A stretch of DNA of 64,000 nucleotides, taken from Deltaproteobacteria bacterium (GTDB lineage: Bacteria; Myxococcota_C; UBA6777). The notes beneath the pieces are model-generated. The model ran no database searches and was not told where the DNA came from. It worked only from the letters and a program-made list of their open reading frames with translations. Where the stretch lies: NCBI GenBank assembly GCA_006226375.1, contig SBHC01000087.1, positions 39,201 through 103,200 of the forward strand. The letters are read 5' to 3'. The translations under genes were made by a program, and so were the position numbers. Positions within the stretch are counted from its first letter, which is position 1. Each line of letters starts with the position of its first letter. Below are positions 46,302 to 57,000 of the stretch, piece after piece.

Positions 46302-47666
46302 ATGAACAAGAAATTGAACCAGGCACCAGAAGGCCACTCCATGACCCAGGCGGAGTCTCCGATGGGAACGACGCCAGGGTATATGCCAGGGTTTGGAAAC
46401 GGATTTGAAACAGAGGCTCTGCCCGGGGCTCTCCCCCAAAAGATGAACTCTCCACAGCGGGTTGCCTACAACCTGTACGCTGAACAACTCTCAGGGACTG
46501 CCTTTACTGCTCCTTTGAGCCATAACGAGCGGACCTGGTGCTACCGCATCCGTCCCTCTGTAAAGCACACACACCGCTTCAAGAAGATCGATCTTCCCTA
46601 CTGGAAGACAGCCCCCAATGTTATCAGTGATGTGATTTCTCTGGGTCAGTACCGATGGGATCCTGTGCCTCACTCCGACGAAGGCCTGACCTGGCTGACC
46701 GGTATGCGAACCATGACCACCGCCGGCGATGTGAACACCCAAACCGGTATGGCCAGCCATGTGTATCTCGTCACCGAGAGCATGGTGGACAGCTACTTTT
46801 ATTCGGCAGATTCGGAGCTTTTGGTGGTGCCTCAGGAAGGTCGTCTGCGGTTCTTCACAGAGCTGGGAATCATTGACTTGGAGCCCCAAGAAATCGCGGT
46901 CTTTCCTCGGGGATTGCTCTACCGTGTGGAAGTTCTCGAAGGTCCTTGCCGTGGCTTCGTTTGTGAAAACTACGGCCAGACCTTCAACTTACCGGATCGT
47001 GGTCCTATCGGTGCCAACTGTCTCGCCAACCCTCGCGACTTCAAAACTCCTGTGGCTGCGTTTGAAGATCGAGATGCTCCCTCGACGGTCACCATCAAGT
47101 GGTGCGGCCAGTTCCACGAAACCCAGATTGGTCACTCTCCCCTGGACGTCGTTGCCTGGCACGGAAATTTCGCTCCCTACAAGTATGACTTAACGGCGTA
47201 TTGTCCTGTGGGAGCCATTCTTTTCGACCACCCAGACCCCTCGATCTTTACGGTTCTGACGGCTCCATCCGGGGTTCCTGGTACTGCAAACATTGACTTT
47301 GTGTTGTTCCGTGAACGTTGGATGGTCGCGGAAGACACCTTCCGTCCACCCTGGTACCACAAGAACGTTATGTCCGAAATGATGGGCAACATTTACGGTC
47401 AATACGATGCCAAGCCCCAGGGCTTTGTCCCAGGTGGTATGAGCCTTCACAACATGATGCTGCCCCATGGCCCTGACCGGGAAGCGTTTGAGAAGGCATC
47501 CAACGGCGAACTCAAACCCCACAAGCTTGACAACACCATGTCGTTCATGTTTGAGACGCGCTTCCCTCAACACCTGACGGAGTTTGCCGCGAAGGAAGCT
47601 CCCCTCCAGGATGACTACCTCGACTGTTGGACTTCGCTGGAAAAGAAATTCGACGGTACGCCCTGA
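46302..47666 (+). CDS. hmgA: Homogentisate 1,2-dioxygenase
   Basis: 454 residues, close to the usual 430-450. It opens the ring of homogentisate to maleylacetoacetate in tyrosine and phenylalanine breakdown. The family opening '[19 protein letters not shown]' and '[16 protein letters not shown]' are clear. The iron ligands match the known enzyme: H353 ('WYHKN'), E359 ('MSEMMG') and H389 ('LPHGPD'). The rest of the pathway (hpd, maiA, fahA) is not in the window; neighbours are unrelated. Converges with the hydroxylase gene (27 bases). Confidence 0.97.
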   Translation: MNKKLNQAPEGHSMTQAESPMGTTPGYMPGFGNGFETEALPGALPQKMNSPQRVAYNLYAEQLSGTAFTAPLSHNERTWCYRIRPSVKHTHRFKKIDLPYWKTAPNVISDVISLGQYRWDPVPHSDEGLTWLTGMRTMTTAGDVNTQTGMASHVYLVTESMVDSYFYSADSELLVVPQEGRLRFFTELGIIDLEPQEIAVFPRGLLYRVEVLEGPCRGFVCENYGQTFNLPDRGPIGANCLANPRDFKTPVAAFEDRDAPSTVTIKWCGQFHETQIGHSPLDVVAWHGNFAPYKYDLTAYCPVGAILFDHPDPSIFTVLTAPSGVPGTANIDFVLFRERWMVAEDTFRPPWYHKNVMSEMMGNIYGQYDAKPQGFVPGGMSLHNMMLPHGPDREAFEKASNGELKPHKLDNTMSFMFETRFPQHLTEFAAKEAPLQDDYLDCWTSLEKKFDGTP

Positions 47667-47693
47667 GGGAAGTTGGTGAGGGTGGGGGGGGTT

Positions 47694-48575
47694 CTAGTTT
47701 CCTTCCAGCTCGGCTTTTTGTTGCTTGACGGTTTGGCGTGAACCATCGTGGCTCCAGCCGGGAGGTCCGAACATATACATGAACCGGGCCTTGAGGGAGA
47801 GCTTGCTGGAGAAGGCGTCTTTGAAGATGCCGTGCCACTCGTGGAAGGCAATCTTTAGCGGGTTGAACGTTCCTATTTGATGGATCAGACCGTAGTCGCA
47901 GGGCTCGTTGGGGTCTTCGGGTTCAAAGGTGCCGAACATTTTGTCCCAGATGATCAGGATGCCTGCGTAGTTGCGATCGAGGTACTTCACGTTGGTGGCG
48001 TGATGGACCCTGTGGTGGCTGGGTGTATTAAAGAACCACTCAATGGGTGGCCACATCCGATCGATGGCTTCGGTGTGAATCCAGAACTGGTACACCAAGC
48101 TGACGCCCTGCATGAAGATGATCATGGGGGGAGGGAAGCCAATGAGCGCGAGGGGTAACCAGATCAGCCAGCCGCCTGAGATCAGCCCGGTCCAGGTCTG
48201 TCGGAGCGCGGTTGACAGGTTGTAGTGCTGGGAAGAGTGATGGACGATGTGGGACGCCCAAAGCCATCGTCGTTCATGGCTCAACCGATGGAACCAGTAG
48301 TAGCAGAAGTCGTCAAGGAAGAGGAGGGCGACAAAAGCCCACCACGTGTAGCCGATCTCAAAGATACGATACTGGTACAACCAGAGAGTGGCTGCGCCAA
48401 TCACAAGGCCGCTTCCAAGGCCAGCCACGACCTTGCCCAGGCCCATTGTGAGGCTGGCTGCGGTGTCGCGCGGCTCAAACTTTGCGGTGTGTCGGAACTT
48501 GCCCCAGACCACCTCAACCAGGATTAAGAGGATAAACCCTGGGATGGCCAACTGAACGGGATCAGGTAACTTCAT
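47694..48575 (-). CDS. Fatty acid hydroxylase/sterol desaturase family membrane protein
   Basis: ATG 48575 overlaps the stop of the upstream gene as ATGA, which settles the start; 293 residues. Four hydrophobic segments are visible. The di-iron histidine clusters are 'HRLSH' (96-100), 'HIVHHS' (109-114) and 'HHRVHH' (187-192), the standard set for this superfamily. It should hydroxylate or desaturate a lipid in the membrane using O2. Fatty acid, sterol or carotenoid substrates are all possible. Translational coupling to the small membrane protein upstream suggests they act together. Confidence 0.9.
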   Translation of the reverse strand: MKLPDPVQLAIPGFILLILVEVVWGKFRHTAKFEPRDTAASLTMGLGKVVAGLGSGLVIGAATLWLYQYRIFEIGYTWWAFVALLFLDDFCYYWFHRLSHERRWLWASHIVHHSSQHYNLSTALRQTWTGLISGGWLIWLPLALIGFPPPMIIFMQGVSLVYQFWIHTEAIDRMWPPIEWFFNTPSHHRVHHATNVKYLDRNYAGILIIWDKMFGTFEPEDPNEPCDYGLIHQIGTFNPLKIAFHEWHGIFKDAFSSKLSLKARFMYMFGPPGWSHDGSRQTVKQQKAELEGN

Positions 48576-49021
48576 GATACGGATTCTCTCGGGAAAAGGT
48601 GGATCAGGGTATCCAACCATCGCTCGGCCTCGGCCTTTTGTGACGAAGACAAGGCCAAATCAAAGTGGGACCGATCAAATGACTCTATCTGAAGGGACAA
48701 CACCACTTGCTCCGGGCTGCTTTCCCGCAATGAGCAGGATCGAAACCTTTGGGGTGGGATCGACTCCATGTTCTTGTGGATACCGTGGGCGTATCCAATC
48801 ACGAGCTGCTTGCTGTCTTTGTGGAGAGCCACGACAACCGTCTTGTCGATGTTGTAGAGAAAGTCATCAAACTTGATCGACTTCTTCAGCGTTTTGGCTG
48901 CAGTCTCTTCGACTTCCTGGTCCGAGGTGAAATGGGCCGTGTCATTCCCAAACACGAAATACACGACTGCGATGACCGTAAGTATGCCCACCACAGAGAC
49001 GATATACATCGTAATTGGCAT
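48572..49021 (-). CDS. Small single-pass membrane protein coupled to the hydroxylase
   Basis: ATG 49021 with AAGGAG eight bases upstream; 149 residues. One N-terminal membrane segment (about 5-25), then a soluble domain of about 120 residues without recognised motifs (text such as 'KFDDFLYNIDKTVVVALH' and 'SHFDLALSSSQKAEAERWL'). The stop overlaps the hydroxylase start by ATGA. Function unknown; a regulatory or accessory subunit is inference. Confidence 0.75.
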   Translation of the reverse strand: MPITMYIVSVVGILTVIAVVYFVFGNDTAHFTSDQEVEETAAKTLKKSIKFDDFLYNIDKTVVVALHKDSKQLVIGYAHGIHKNMESIPPQRFRSCSLRESSPEQVVLSLQIESFDRSHFDLALSSSQKAEAERWLDTLIHLFPRESVS

Positions 49022-49197
49022 CGTTTTTTTCTCCTTCGGTGGAGAATGGTTAATCTGGATGCAAAATAGATACATACCACACTTCTCTGGGTTCTCAAAG
49101 GAAATCAAACTTGCGACCCGTCGGGACTCTTTCTAAAGTAGAGACGCATCGAAGGGAGGTCGCGAAACCTCCGGCTAAATGGGGAGAATCGATTGTT

Positions 49198-51441
49198 ATG
49201 AATCAAACACGTTCTAGAACACGTTCTGAGGGCTCCGAGGAGAAGCGTTACACATTTTGCCGGATCTGTGAGGCATCTTGTGGGTTGGAAATCTCGATGA
49301 AGGACGGCGAGATTACACAAATTCGTCCGGATCCTAACCACGTCGCTACCGACGGATTCAGTTGTGTGAAAGGCTTGAAGCAGCACCGTATCTTTGCCTC
49401 CGAAGACCGCCTGAAGTATCCGATGAAGCGTGTCGGCGATGGGTTTGAACGGATCTCGTGGGAGCAAGCCCTGGAAGAAATTGGGGCCAAGCTGCGTCAG
49501 CTTCGAGGCGACCACTCCCCCGACTCCATTGCTATGTATGTGGGGACAGCGGCAGGCTTCAGCGTCTTGCATCCGGTGTTTGCGCAAGGATTCATGACTG
49601 GCCTTGGATCTGCGAGCATGTACGCGTCAGCGACCCAGGATTGCAGCAACAAGTTTGCTGTGGCCAACCTGGTGTATGGGTTTCCCTTCACCCAGCCTTT
49701 CCCTGACCTGGAGCATATCAACTGCTTGATTGTGGCTGGGGCCAATCCTGTGATCTCAAAGTGGAGCTTTGGTCAGGTGTCCAATCCGGCCAAGAAGCTC
49801 AAGGCCATGGAAAAGCGTGGAGGCAAGCTCTACTTCCTCGACCCTCGGAAGACAGAGTCGGCCAAGGTCGCAGGTGAGCATGTCTTTATCCGTCCAAGCA
49901 CGGATGTGTTCTTTTTCCTCTCGTTTCTTCATGAAGTGATCCTGATGGATGCCGTTGACCACGAACGTGTGAAAGCCTTCATGAACGGATACGAGTCACT
50001 TGTTGAACTTGTGAAGCCTTGGTCACCGGAACGAACCGAGTCTGTCACGAAGGTTCCAGCGGACACCCTTCGAGCGATGGTGAAAGACTACGTTAACGCG
50101 GATGGTGCGGCGTTGTATTGTTCCACCGGGGTGAACATGGGACGTCATGGAGCGATGGCGTTTTGGTTGCAGGAGTGCATCAACGCGATCACCGGGAACC
50201 TCGATAAGAGGGGCGGCTCCTTGGTCGGGCGCGGCGTGATCGACTTCCCCAAGTTTGGAAAGAAGAATGGGATTCTTGTTCGAAGCGAGCGGTCTCGAGT
50301 CGGAGACTTTCCCTCCGTCAATGATGCCTTTCCAGGTGGCCTTCTCGCAGATGAGATCCTCACTCCGGGTCCCAAGCAAGTGCGATCGTTGTTTGTCACT
50401 GGCGGAAATCCCTTGATCACCATGCCCAACTCCAATCGCCTGCGGGAAGCCCTTCGTAAGCTGGAGCTTTTGGTTGTGTTGGACATCCTCCCAACGGAGA
50501 CCGCTGCGGAAGCTCACTACATCTTGCCTTGTACCTCACCGCTGCAGCGACCCGACCTTCCTTTCATCTTTCCATTGATGTTGGGTTTGCAGACCAAGCC
50601 TCATCTGCAGGCGACTCGTCGTGTTCTGCCTCCTGAAGGTGAGCAACGTGATGAAGCAAGTATCTACCTGCAGCTCTGCAAAGCGGCCGGGGCGCCCTTG
50701 TTTGGGTCACGGATCGCGCAATGGATGCTGCAGGGTATGCAACGTGTTCGTTCCTGGTTCGTGCGTGACGAACAGCCGGGTGTTCCGCAGGAGTGGCTGC
50801 TTTCCTTCCTTCTTCGTATCACCGGTCAAGGCAGCTTTAAGAAGCTCTTGAAGGAGACCCACGGTCGTGAACGACCGGGGCACAAAGCCGACGACTTTCT
50901 TGGGAAGCGTGTCTACACAGACTCTTCCAAAGTGGAGCTGGCCCCACCCTCACTGCTAGAAGCCGCTGAGAAGTTGGAGGCAGAGTTCTCCCTTGAGTTG
51001 GAGAACCCACAAGAGCTGCGTTTGATCACCAAGCGAGCGGTGACCACCCACAACTCCTGGACCCATAACTTTGATGAGTTTGTTCGGGGTGAGCGAGCCA
51101 CAAACTATCTCTACATGCATCCCAAAGATGCCGAACGTACCGGCGTTTCCGATGGAGATGTTGTGGATGTTTCGTCTGAAACTGGGACCGTTCGTGTTCC
51201 AATCAAAACTTTGGACGAGTTAATGGAAGGTACTGTGGCCTTGCCTCACGGCTGGGGACATCAAAACGCCAAAGGCCTGAGCGTTGCGAGCCAAACCCAT
51301 GGCGTGAATGCGAACATCCTGGCTGCCGATGGACCCGAAAACCTCGACCGTTTGAGCGGAATGGCTCACCTCACTGGAATTCCTGTGTCCGTTTCTCCGG
51401 CAGAAGGTCCGCAAAACACCAAGGATTGGTCTGGCCTTTAA
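49198..51441 (+). CDS. Molybdopterin-dependent oxidoreductase with N-terminal 4Fe-4S site
   Basis: ATG 49198 with GGGGAGA ten bases upstream; 747 residues. The [4Fe-4S] motif is C21-x2-C24-x3-C28-x27-C56 ('CRICEASC ... CVKG'), followed by the molybdopterin domains of the DMSO reductase superfamily ('YVGTAAGFS', 'NPVISKWSFG', 'TGVNMGRHGAMAFWLQ', 'GNPLITMPN'). Cys149 in 'ATQDCSNK' is the candidate Mo ligand. The C-terminal cofactor domain ends in 'GWGHQNAKGLSVASQTHGVN'. There is no Tat signal, so it is cytoplasmic. It resembles formate-dehydrogenase/assimilatory-type oxidoreductases of broad annotation; the substrate is unknown. Confidence 0.9.
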   Translation: MNQTRSRTRSEGSEEKRYTFCRICEASCGLEISMKDGEITQIRPDPNHVATDGFSCVKGLKQHRIFASEDRLKYPMKRVGDGFERISWEQALEEIGAKLRQLRGDHSPDSIAMYVGTAAGFSVLHPVFAQGFMTGLGSASMYASATQDCSNKFAVANLVYGFPFTQPFPDLEHINCLIVAGANPVISKWSFGQVSNPAKKLKAMEKRGGKLYFLDPRKTESAKVAGEHVFIRPSTDVFFFLSFLHEVILMDAVDHERVKAFMNGYESLVELVKPWSPERTESVTKVPADTLRAMVKDYVNADGAALYCSTGVNMGRHGAMAFWLQECINAITGNLDKRGGSLVGRGVIDFPKFGKKNGILVRSERSRVGDFPSVNDAFPGGLLADEILTPGPKQVRSLFVTGGNPLITMPNSNRLREALRKLELLVVLDILPTETAAEAHYILPCTSPLQRPDLPFIFPLMLGLQTKPHLQATRRVLPPEGEQRDEASIYLQLCKAAGAPLFGSRIAQWMLQGMQRVRSWFVRDEQPGVPQEWLLSFLLRITGQGSFKKLLKETHGRERPGHKADDFLGKRVYTDSSKVELAPPSLLEAAEKLEAEFSLELENPQELRLITKRAVTTHNSWTHNFDEFVRGERATNYLYMHPKDAERTGVSDGDVVDVSSETGTVRVPIKTLDELMEGTVALPHGWGHQNAKGLSVASQTHGVNANILAADGPENLDRLSGMAHLTGIPVSVSPAEGPQNTKDWSGL

Positions 51442-51807
51442 GTTTGAGCACCGACTCTCACTCTCTCCTGCCCTGATCCCTTTCCTGATCATCAAATCAA
51501 CACGATCCACATCTCGATCTACTTATGATCAACACTTCCACTCCAATCTTTCAGACAGACTTGTGACTTGACTCACAAGATAGCTTCTTTTGATTCTTAA
51601 GTGACTTTTTGGGAAGCTACCTCTTGAGATGCTCTTGCAGTTTTGTTGGTGTCTATCTGTTTGATTTTTATGATTTAAAAAATAATTCAAATTTTCTTTG
51701 AAAAAACGAGAGGTGGGAAACTACTTGGTAAGTGTAGTCACGATGCTGAAGGCACAGAGCGCTCACCTGCCCAAGCAAATTCAACCCCAATTCTTTCGGA
51801 GAGTATC
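51442..51807. other. AT-rich intergenic region upstream of a repeat lipoprotein gene
   Basis: About 365 bases without a gene. A strongly AT-rich tract lies at about 51655-51715, unlike the rest of the window, and is probably the promoter region of the next gene. No clear terminator is seen after the molybdopterin oxidoreductase. Confidence 0.4.
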
Positions 51808-52566
51808 ATGTCTCGTTTGACCAAAAGTTTGCAGTGGATGGCTTGTTTGTTGGGTGCTTGTGCGATGATGGCTTGTACCCCTGACCTGGATGCATTGAAC
51901 GGAGCTTCGAGCAGCCTCGAAGGTGCAGGCTCTGAGAGCGGAAAGCCCGGCGCGAAGGAAGGTAAGCCAGAGCAAGGAAAGTGCAATCCCAACGCAGCGC
52001 CTGGAAAAGAAGGCGAAAAGAAGGGCGAGAAAGAGGGCGACCGCAAGCCCCCGATGCCCCCGAAAGATGGTGAAAAAGGCGACGAAGGCGACCGCAAGCC
52101 CCCGATGCCTCCGAAAGATGGTGAAAAAGGCGACGAAGGTGACCGTAAGCCTCCCATGCCTCCGAAGGATGGCGAAAAAGGCGACGAAGGTGACCGCAAG
52201 CCCCCGATGCCTCCGAAAGATGGTGAAAAAGGTGACGAAGGCGACCGCAAGCCGCCCATGCCCCCGAAGGATGGTGAAAAAGGCGACGAAGGTGACCGCA
52301 AGCCTCCCATGCCTCCGAAAGATGGCGACAAAGGTGGTGACAAAGAAGGCGACAAAGAAGGCGACAAAAAGCCTGAGCCCAAGAAAGATGAGAAGAAGGG
52401 TGAAAAGCCCGAACATCCCGGAAACGGCAACCCCTGCGCTCCCAAGAACAATGGCAACAAACCCGAGCCCAAGAAAGATGAAAAGCCCGCTCCCAAGAAA
52501 GACGGCGAAAAAGGTGGAGATGACTGTGAGAAGCCGGAAGGCAAAGAACCCCCCGCCAAACGATAA
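51808..52566 (+). CDS. Low-complexity lipoprotein with 17-residue repeats
   Basis: 252 residues; GGAGAG directly before the start. Lipobox MMAC (Cys23). After a short spacer, six copies of a 17-residue unit (GDRKPPMPPKDGEKGDE) run from about 72 to 173, followed by more Lys/Glu/Pro/Asp-rich text and a few cysteines near the end ('NPCAPKN', 'GDDCEKPE'). No folded domain is expected. It is probably an extended, highly charged surface lipoprotein. The only nearby features are the terminator 70-125 bases downstream and the AT-rich region upstream, so it is likely monocistronic. Confidence 0.85.
   Translation: MSRLTKSLQWMACLLGACAMMACTPDLDALNGASSSLEGAGSESGKPGAKEGKPEQGKCNPNAAPGKEGEKKGEKEGDRKPPMPPKDGEKGDEGDRKPPMPPKDGEKGDEGDRKPPMPPKDGEKGDEGDRKPPMPPKDGEKGDEGDRKPPMPPKDGEKGDEGDRKPPMPPKDGDKGGDKEGDKEGDKKPEPKKDEKKGEKPEHPGNGNPCAPKNNGNKPEPKKDEKPAPKKDGEKGGDDCEKPEGKEPPAKR
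52024..52330 (+). repeat. Six-copy 51-base in-frame tandem repeat
   Basis: Units encode the 17-residue GDRKPPMPPKDGEKGDE and differ mainly at third codon positions (gac/gat, ccg/cct, aaa/aag). The sixth copy changes to DKGG. The copies keep the amino acid sequence while the DNA drifts, which indicates selection on the protein. Confidence 0.88.
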
Positions 52567-52638
52567 GCATCAGCGGGTACAAGAGTAAGTTCTCCACGGA
52601 CGTGCAAAGGTCTCCCGAGGGTATGCTCTTCCCTCACT

Positions 52639-52690
52639 GTTGAGGCAAAGTCCTCAACTCGCCCTCTCCGAATAGGAGAGGGCTTTTTTT
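52639..52690 (+). terminator. Tandem hairpins ending in a rho-independent terminator
   Basis: GCCCTCTCC (52661-52669), loop GAATA, GGAGAGGGC (52675-52683), then seven T (52684-52690): a nine-base perfect stem with a T-run. Just upstream GTTGAGG (52639-52645) and CCTCAAC (52652-52658) form another stem. The best terminator in the window; it closes the repeat lipoprotein transcription unit. Confidence 0.92.
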
Positions 52691-52800
52691 GTTTAGCCTC
52701 CTCCGCTTTCCTTTCTCTTCTTCCACACCATTCTCACTCTTGGTCGTTACCCCCATCTTTTGGTACAAACAGGCTTCATTCTTAGCAAAGGAGTCAGGGT

Positions 52801-53985
52801 ATGAACGTTGTGCTCAAGCGGATTCTCGTAGGTTTTGGGGTTGTTGTATTTCTGTTGGTTGTGTTTGGGTTTACGATGCTTCCATCGTTGGTGGACCAAA
52901 AACTCAACGCCGTTCGAAAGTATCCACCTTATGAGATCACATCCAACACGGAAGAAGCCTACAAGGCGATACCGTTTGTGGCTGATCTCCACGCCGATAC
53001 GCTCCTTTGGCCTCGTGATTTGTTGAAGCTTCAAATTCGTGGGCATGTTGATGTGCCGAGGTTGATCAAGGCAAACGTTGCGCTGCAAGTGTTTTCCATG
53101 GTTACCAAGTCACCTCTTGGTCAAAACATCAACAAGACCGACGGCAACAAGTTCGATCAGATCACACCTCTGGTGTTTTTTCAGGGGTGGCCCAGACCTA
53201 CTTGGTCCTCTTTGTTGCAGAGGGCGCTGTTCCAAGCAAAGAAATTGAACGATGTCGCCCAAAAGTCGGATGGAATCCTTCGCATCTTGCGAACCCGAGC
53301 CGATCTTCAACGCTACGTGAAAGAGCGGAAGATCCGGCCCAAAGTCACTGCAGGTCTGTTGGCATTGGAAGGTGCGCATGCCTTGGAAGGAAAACTCTCC
53401 AACTTGGATGTCTTGTTTAAGGCAGGCGTTCGGATGATTGGAATTGCTCACTTCTTTGACAACCGTATGGCAGGCTCAGCCCATGGTCTTCAGAAAGGTG
53501 GACTGACTTCCCTTGGAAAGCGGTTGCTTCTACGGATGGAGGCGTTGAACATTCTTGTTGATCTTGCGCATCTTTCGCCCAAAGCGATCGATGGTGTTTT
53601 GAGCATGGCCAGGCGTCCTGTGGTGGTGTCCCATACAGGAGTTCAAGGAACCTGCCCGAACGCACGGAACTTAAGTGATCAGCAGATCAAAAAGATCGCT
53701 AAGAACGGTGGGTTGGTTGGTGTTGGTTTGTGGGAAGAAGCCGTTTGTGGAAAGGATGTGATGGCTACAGCGAAAGCGATGCGCTACGTTGCTGATCTTG
53801 TCGGAGTTCAGCATGTCGCTTTGGGCTCGGACTTTGACGGAACCATCACCGCTCCCTTTGATGTGCGAGGTCTTCCGTTTCTGGTCGAAGCTTTGCAATC
53901 CTTGAAATTCAAGAAAGCAGAGATCCATCAAATCATGGGGGGGAATGTGTTGCGACTGTTGATGAAAACGCTCCCCATACGCTAA
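52801..53985 (+). CDS. Membrane dipeptidase (peptidase family M19)
   Basis: 394 residues; AAGGAG seven bases before ATG. One N-terminal membrane segment (about 8-30). The binuclear zinc ligands of renal-dipeptidase-type enzymes are visible in order: 'VADLHADTLLW' (H64, D66), 'ALEGAHALEG' (bridging Glu), 'VVSHTGVQG' (His) and 'GSDFDG' (Asp). 'LVDLAHLSPKAID' also matches. It should cleave dipeptides, including D-amino-acid ones, in the periplasm. It follows the terminator of the previous gene and converges with the HEAT-VWA gene. Confidence 0.93.
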   Translation: MNVVLKRILVGFGVVVFLLVVFGFTMLPSLVDQKLNAVRKYPPYEITSNTEEAYKAIPFVADLHADTLLWPRDLLKLQIRGHVDVPRLIKANVALQVFSMVTKSPLGQNINKTDGNKFDQITPLVFFQGWPRPTWSSLLQRALFQAKKLNDVAQKSDGILRILRTRADLQRYVKERKIRPKVTAGLLALEGAHALEGKLSNLDVLFKAGVRMIGIAHFFDNRMAGSAHGLQKGGLTSLGKRLLLRMEALNILVDLAHLSPKAIDGVLSMARRPVVVSHTGVQGTCPNARNLSDQQIKKIAKNGGLVGVGLWEEAVCGKDVMATAKAMRYVADLVGVQHVALGSDFDGTITAPFDVRGLPFLVEALQSLKFKKAEIHQIMGGNVLRLLMKTLPIR

Positions 53986-54044
53986 GCCTGGAAGGGGCTT
54001 TGTGAGTGAATATTCCACAATGAAGGGGTTTTACGTTCCGACGC

Positions 54045-57000
54045 TTATCTCCAGGCGGAGGTGAGCTTCATGAGCATGGAGCCAAACCGGGTGACTGCTT
54101 CTTCCACGTTGTATTCGCTCAGGTCGATGTAGTGAGGGAAGGCGATTTCGGGTAGGCTTTCCACCGCTACCTGAGCGCAAACAATGCCATAGTCGCGTTT
54201 GAGTTTTTCGACCAACTGCTTGAGAGACTCCACGGAACATTCTGTGGGTGACCCATCGCTGATCATGACAAGGAGCCGGTTCTTTTTTCGGCTGGAGAGG
54301 GCAAGCTCTGCTGCTCGTTCCAAGGCCGCGGCGTCGTTGTTGGCTCCACCCGAATCCAGTTGGGCTACACCGTTTCGTTGGAAGTCACCCAGGTAGATGA
54401 AGGTGTCGTCATCAAACGCGTTTATGTGCCCGCTGATCCCGCGTAATCCCCGCGCACTCTCAGTGACAAGAGCGCCAAATCTTTTGGCTCGTTCTAGCTT
54501 TTCGCCGTCCATGGAGCCTGAGCGATCGATCAACACGCCCAGGTACAAGTTGGCGTGGATCTCATCAGTCGTGTGAACCAAAAGGTTGGGGCTTCGGGTT
54601 AACGATGATTTTCGCGCCATTTGCATATCGATGCGATGACCACGTCGCATCGCGTACTCGTCAATGGTGCGCTGGCCCAAGCGCTCAAAATACGAGCGCA
54701 TCCGACGAATGTGCTTACGGATCGTTGCTACGACTTGGGAGTGCGTTTCTCGGTTGTAGGTCAGGCTGCGTTCGTGGCTGAGCTTGGGATAGTCCAACTC
54801 AGGCCCCAAATTGAGCGTTTGTCCACCTGCCAACTTTTGCATGCTTCGTGGGGGACGCTGGTGCACAACCTGCCGACGCTTGCGGCACTGCACGTTCATC
54901 GATGGGTTTGGGCCTTGCTGGTTGACTTGTTGCTCCAACCACTCAGGGAGAAAACCTGATTGCCCGAGTCGGCGAAGGTTGTTGTTCATCATGCGTTGGG
55001 CAGCGGCGCTACAGTTTCCGAGCTTTTGCTGCATGTTTTGCATGTCTTGCTTGTTTTGCTCGTCTTTCCCGAGGAGTTCCGCGACCTCACGGGACACTTG
55101 CAACACTTTGGAGTGAGGAAGAGTCCGAAGATTTGAGGGAATCAACGCGAGGGCCTCTCCCACTTTGGGGTTGGGGTGATGCTGTGCTTCAAATCCACAC
55201 AGCAGGCACCAGACAAACGCCATCATGGGGGGAAGCGCGTTGGGGATTCGGAGCAAATCTCGGTCTCGCAGTGAAACCAATTGGACGTTTCGGGTTTTGG
55301 AAGGTGGCAGCAAACGCCCAGGCAACTCCCCTGTTTTTATCGCGTTGGTTACATCCTCAACGCTCATCTCTGCGAGGGTTGCGAGGTCAGAGATGGAAAC
55401 ACGGTACACATTTTTTGCGAACGCGTAGGACGCTACATGGTCGAGTGGAATGCGCCACTCTGTCCGACGGGAGCGAAGGTTGCGGTCCACTCGCTCCTTG
55501 GCGATCAAGTCGTAGGTGTCTTTGATTCCCTCCGACTTTGCGATGCCTGTCATGGTTTTGAAGCCGCGCTCACCTTCGTTGCAGAGGTAGTGCCCAATCT
55601 TGTAGAGGGCCGTTCCTCGCATCACTTCTTCACCGTTGGGGTGACACCAGGTGACAGGTTTCTCCGAAAGCTCCAAACGCAAGACGGTGTCGTCGTCGTC
55701 CTCGAACTGATCTTCCTTCTCATGGTTGGGTTGGTTCACCACAACGGGTCGGCCTAACACCTCTTGACCGGTTTGCGCCGCCCACTTGTTGACCTCTTCG
55801 ACTGTTCTTCGGATCTGCACCCAGATGGGGACGCCAGTTTTGGCTTGCATCACGCGGCTCAAAAAAGGTGACTTCCGAACCTTTTTTAAGCTCTCTTCCG
55901 CAGCGGAACGTACCGACTCATCCGTGTCATCCATGGCCGAGACAAGCTCACCAAACACACGGATGTTTTGGTAGTGAGCGAGGGCTCGAACCGCTTCCCT
56001 GCGGACGTCACAGTCCGAATCCCGCGAGAGGGGCAAGAGGTCATCGAGGAGGGCAGGTTCAGGGTCTTCTTGGAGAGCTTGGACCCCAGCAAGACGAATT
56101 TGCCAATTGCCGTCTTTGAGCGCTTCGCCTGCTAGTAACGTTCGCTCTCCAGGCAGCCGCTCCCACAGCGCGTCAAAGACGTGCTTGCGGATCGTTCCGC
56201 TGCTGTCGTGACGAAGAGCTTCTAACTCTTCCATGGTGACGGGCTCTTCGGAGTCAAACATCGCGTCCACGATGCGTTCTCGAACGTACTCTCCTTCGAT
56301 TTGGGTCACATTGGAACGAAGCTCTCCCCATCGCTCTGGAGCCTCGCTGTCGATGATCTCCATCAGAAACTCGGCTGCTTCGTTGTTGTGTGTGTGAGGC
56401 AGGTGTTCGAGGGCCATCGTAACTTTGTCGAGGTTGGGATCCTCATCCACAATGCTTCGTGCTTTGACTTGGATATCAGAGTCAGAGTCTCCGATGCATT
56501 GGAGCGCAAGCTCTAGCTTTTTCTCTGGAGCGATGGACAAGGCTGCGTCAAATGCGGCCCGACGAACATCATAATCTTCGTCTTCAAGTAGCTCTTTGAC
56601 TCGCTCCAGATCTTGCTCTCCTCCACAAGAGGCTAGCTCTTGGAGCGCATGTTGCCGAGGTTTCCAATGGGAGTCATAGAGTAGAGTGCGGGCGTACTCT
56701 GCTTTGTTTGTAGGGTCCATCCGAATGGACGCATGCATTGCAGCCACACGAACATCATCATCAGAGTCTTCTAGCTTTGCTTTGACCAGAGGTAGGAACT
56801 CTGCGTTATCTGTTGTTCCTAAGAAGCTCACAGCGCTTTGTCTTGTTGTGTAAGAGAGGGCTTCCATTGCTCTCTTTGCATAAGGTACACCTTCTTCGTG
56901 TGGTAGCGTGGTGTACAGTGCTTCAAGGCATGCGCTGTTGACGTTGGGATCTTCGTCTTCGGCTAGTTTCTTCCAGAGCTGTATGCGGTTGGGTGTGTCT

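Noticed and set aside
52024..52330. Regular repeats that might be a CRISPR array
   Set aside because: The units are directly adjacent, in frame and code for protein; there are no spacers.
51738..52637. 299-codon minus-strand ORF across the repeat lipoprotein
   Set aside because: Open frames on the opposite strand arise from the 51-base repeat; no ribosome site, and the plus-strand gene has a lipobox and RBS.
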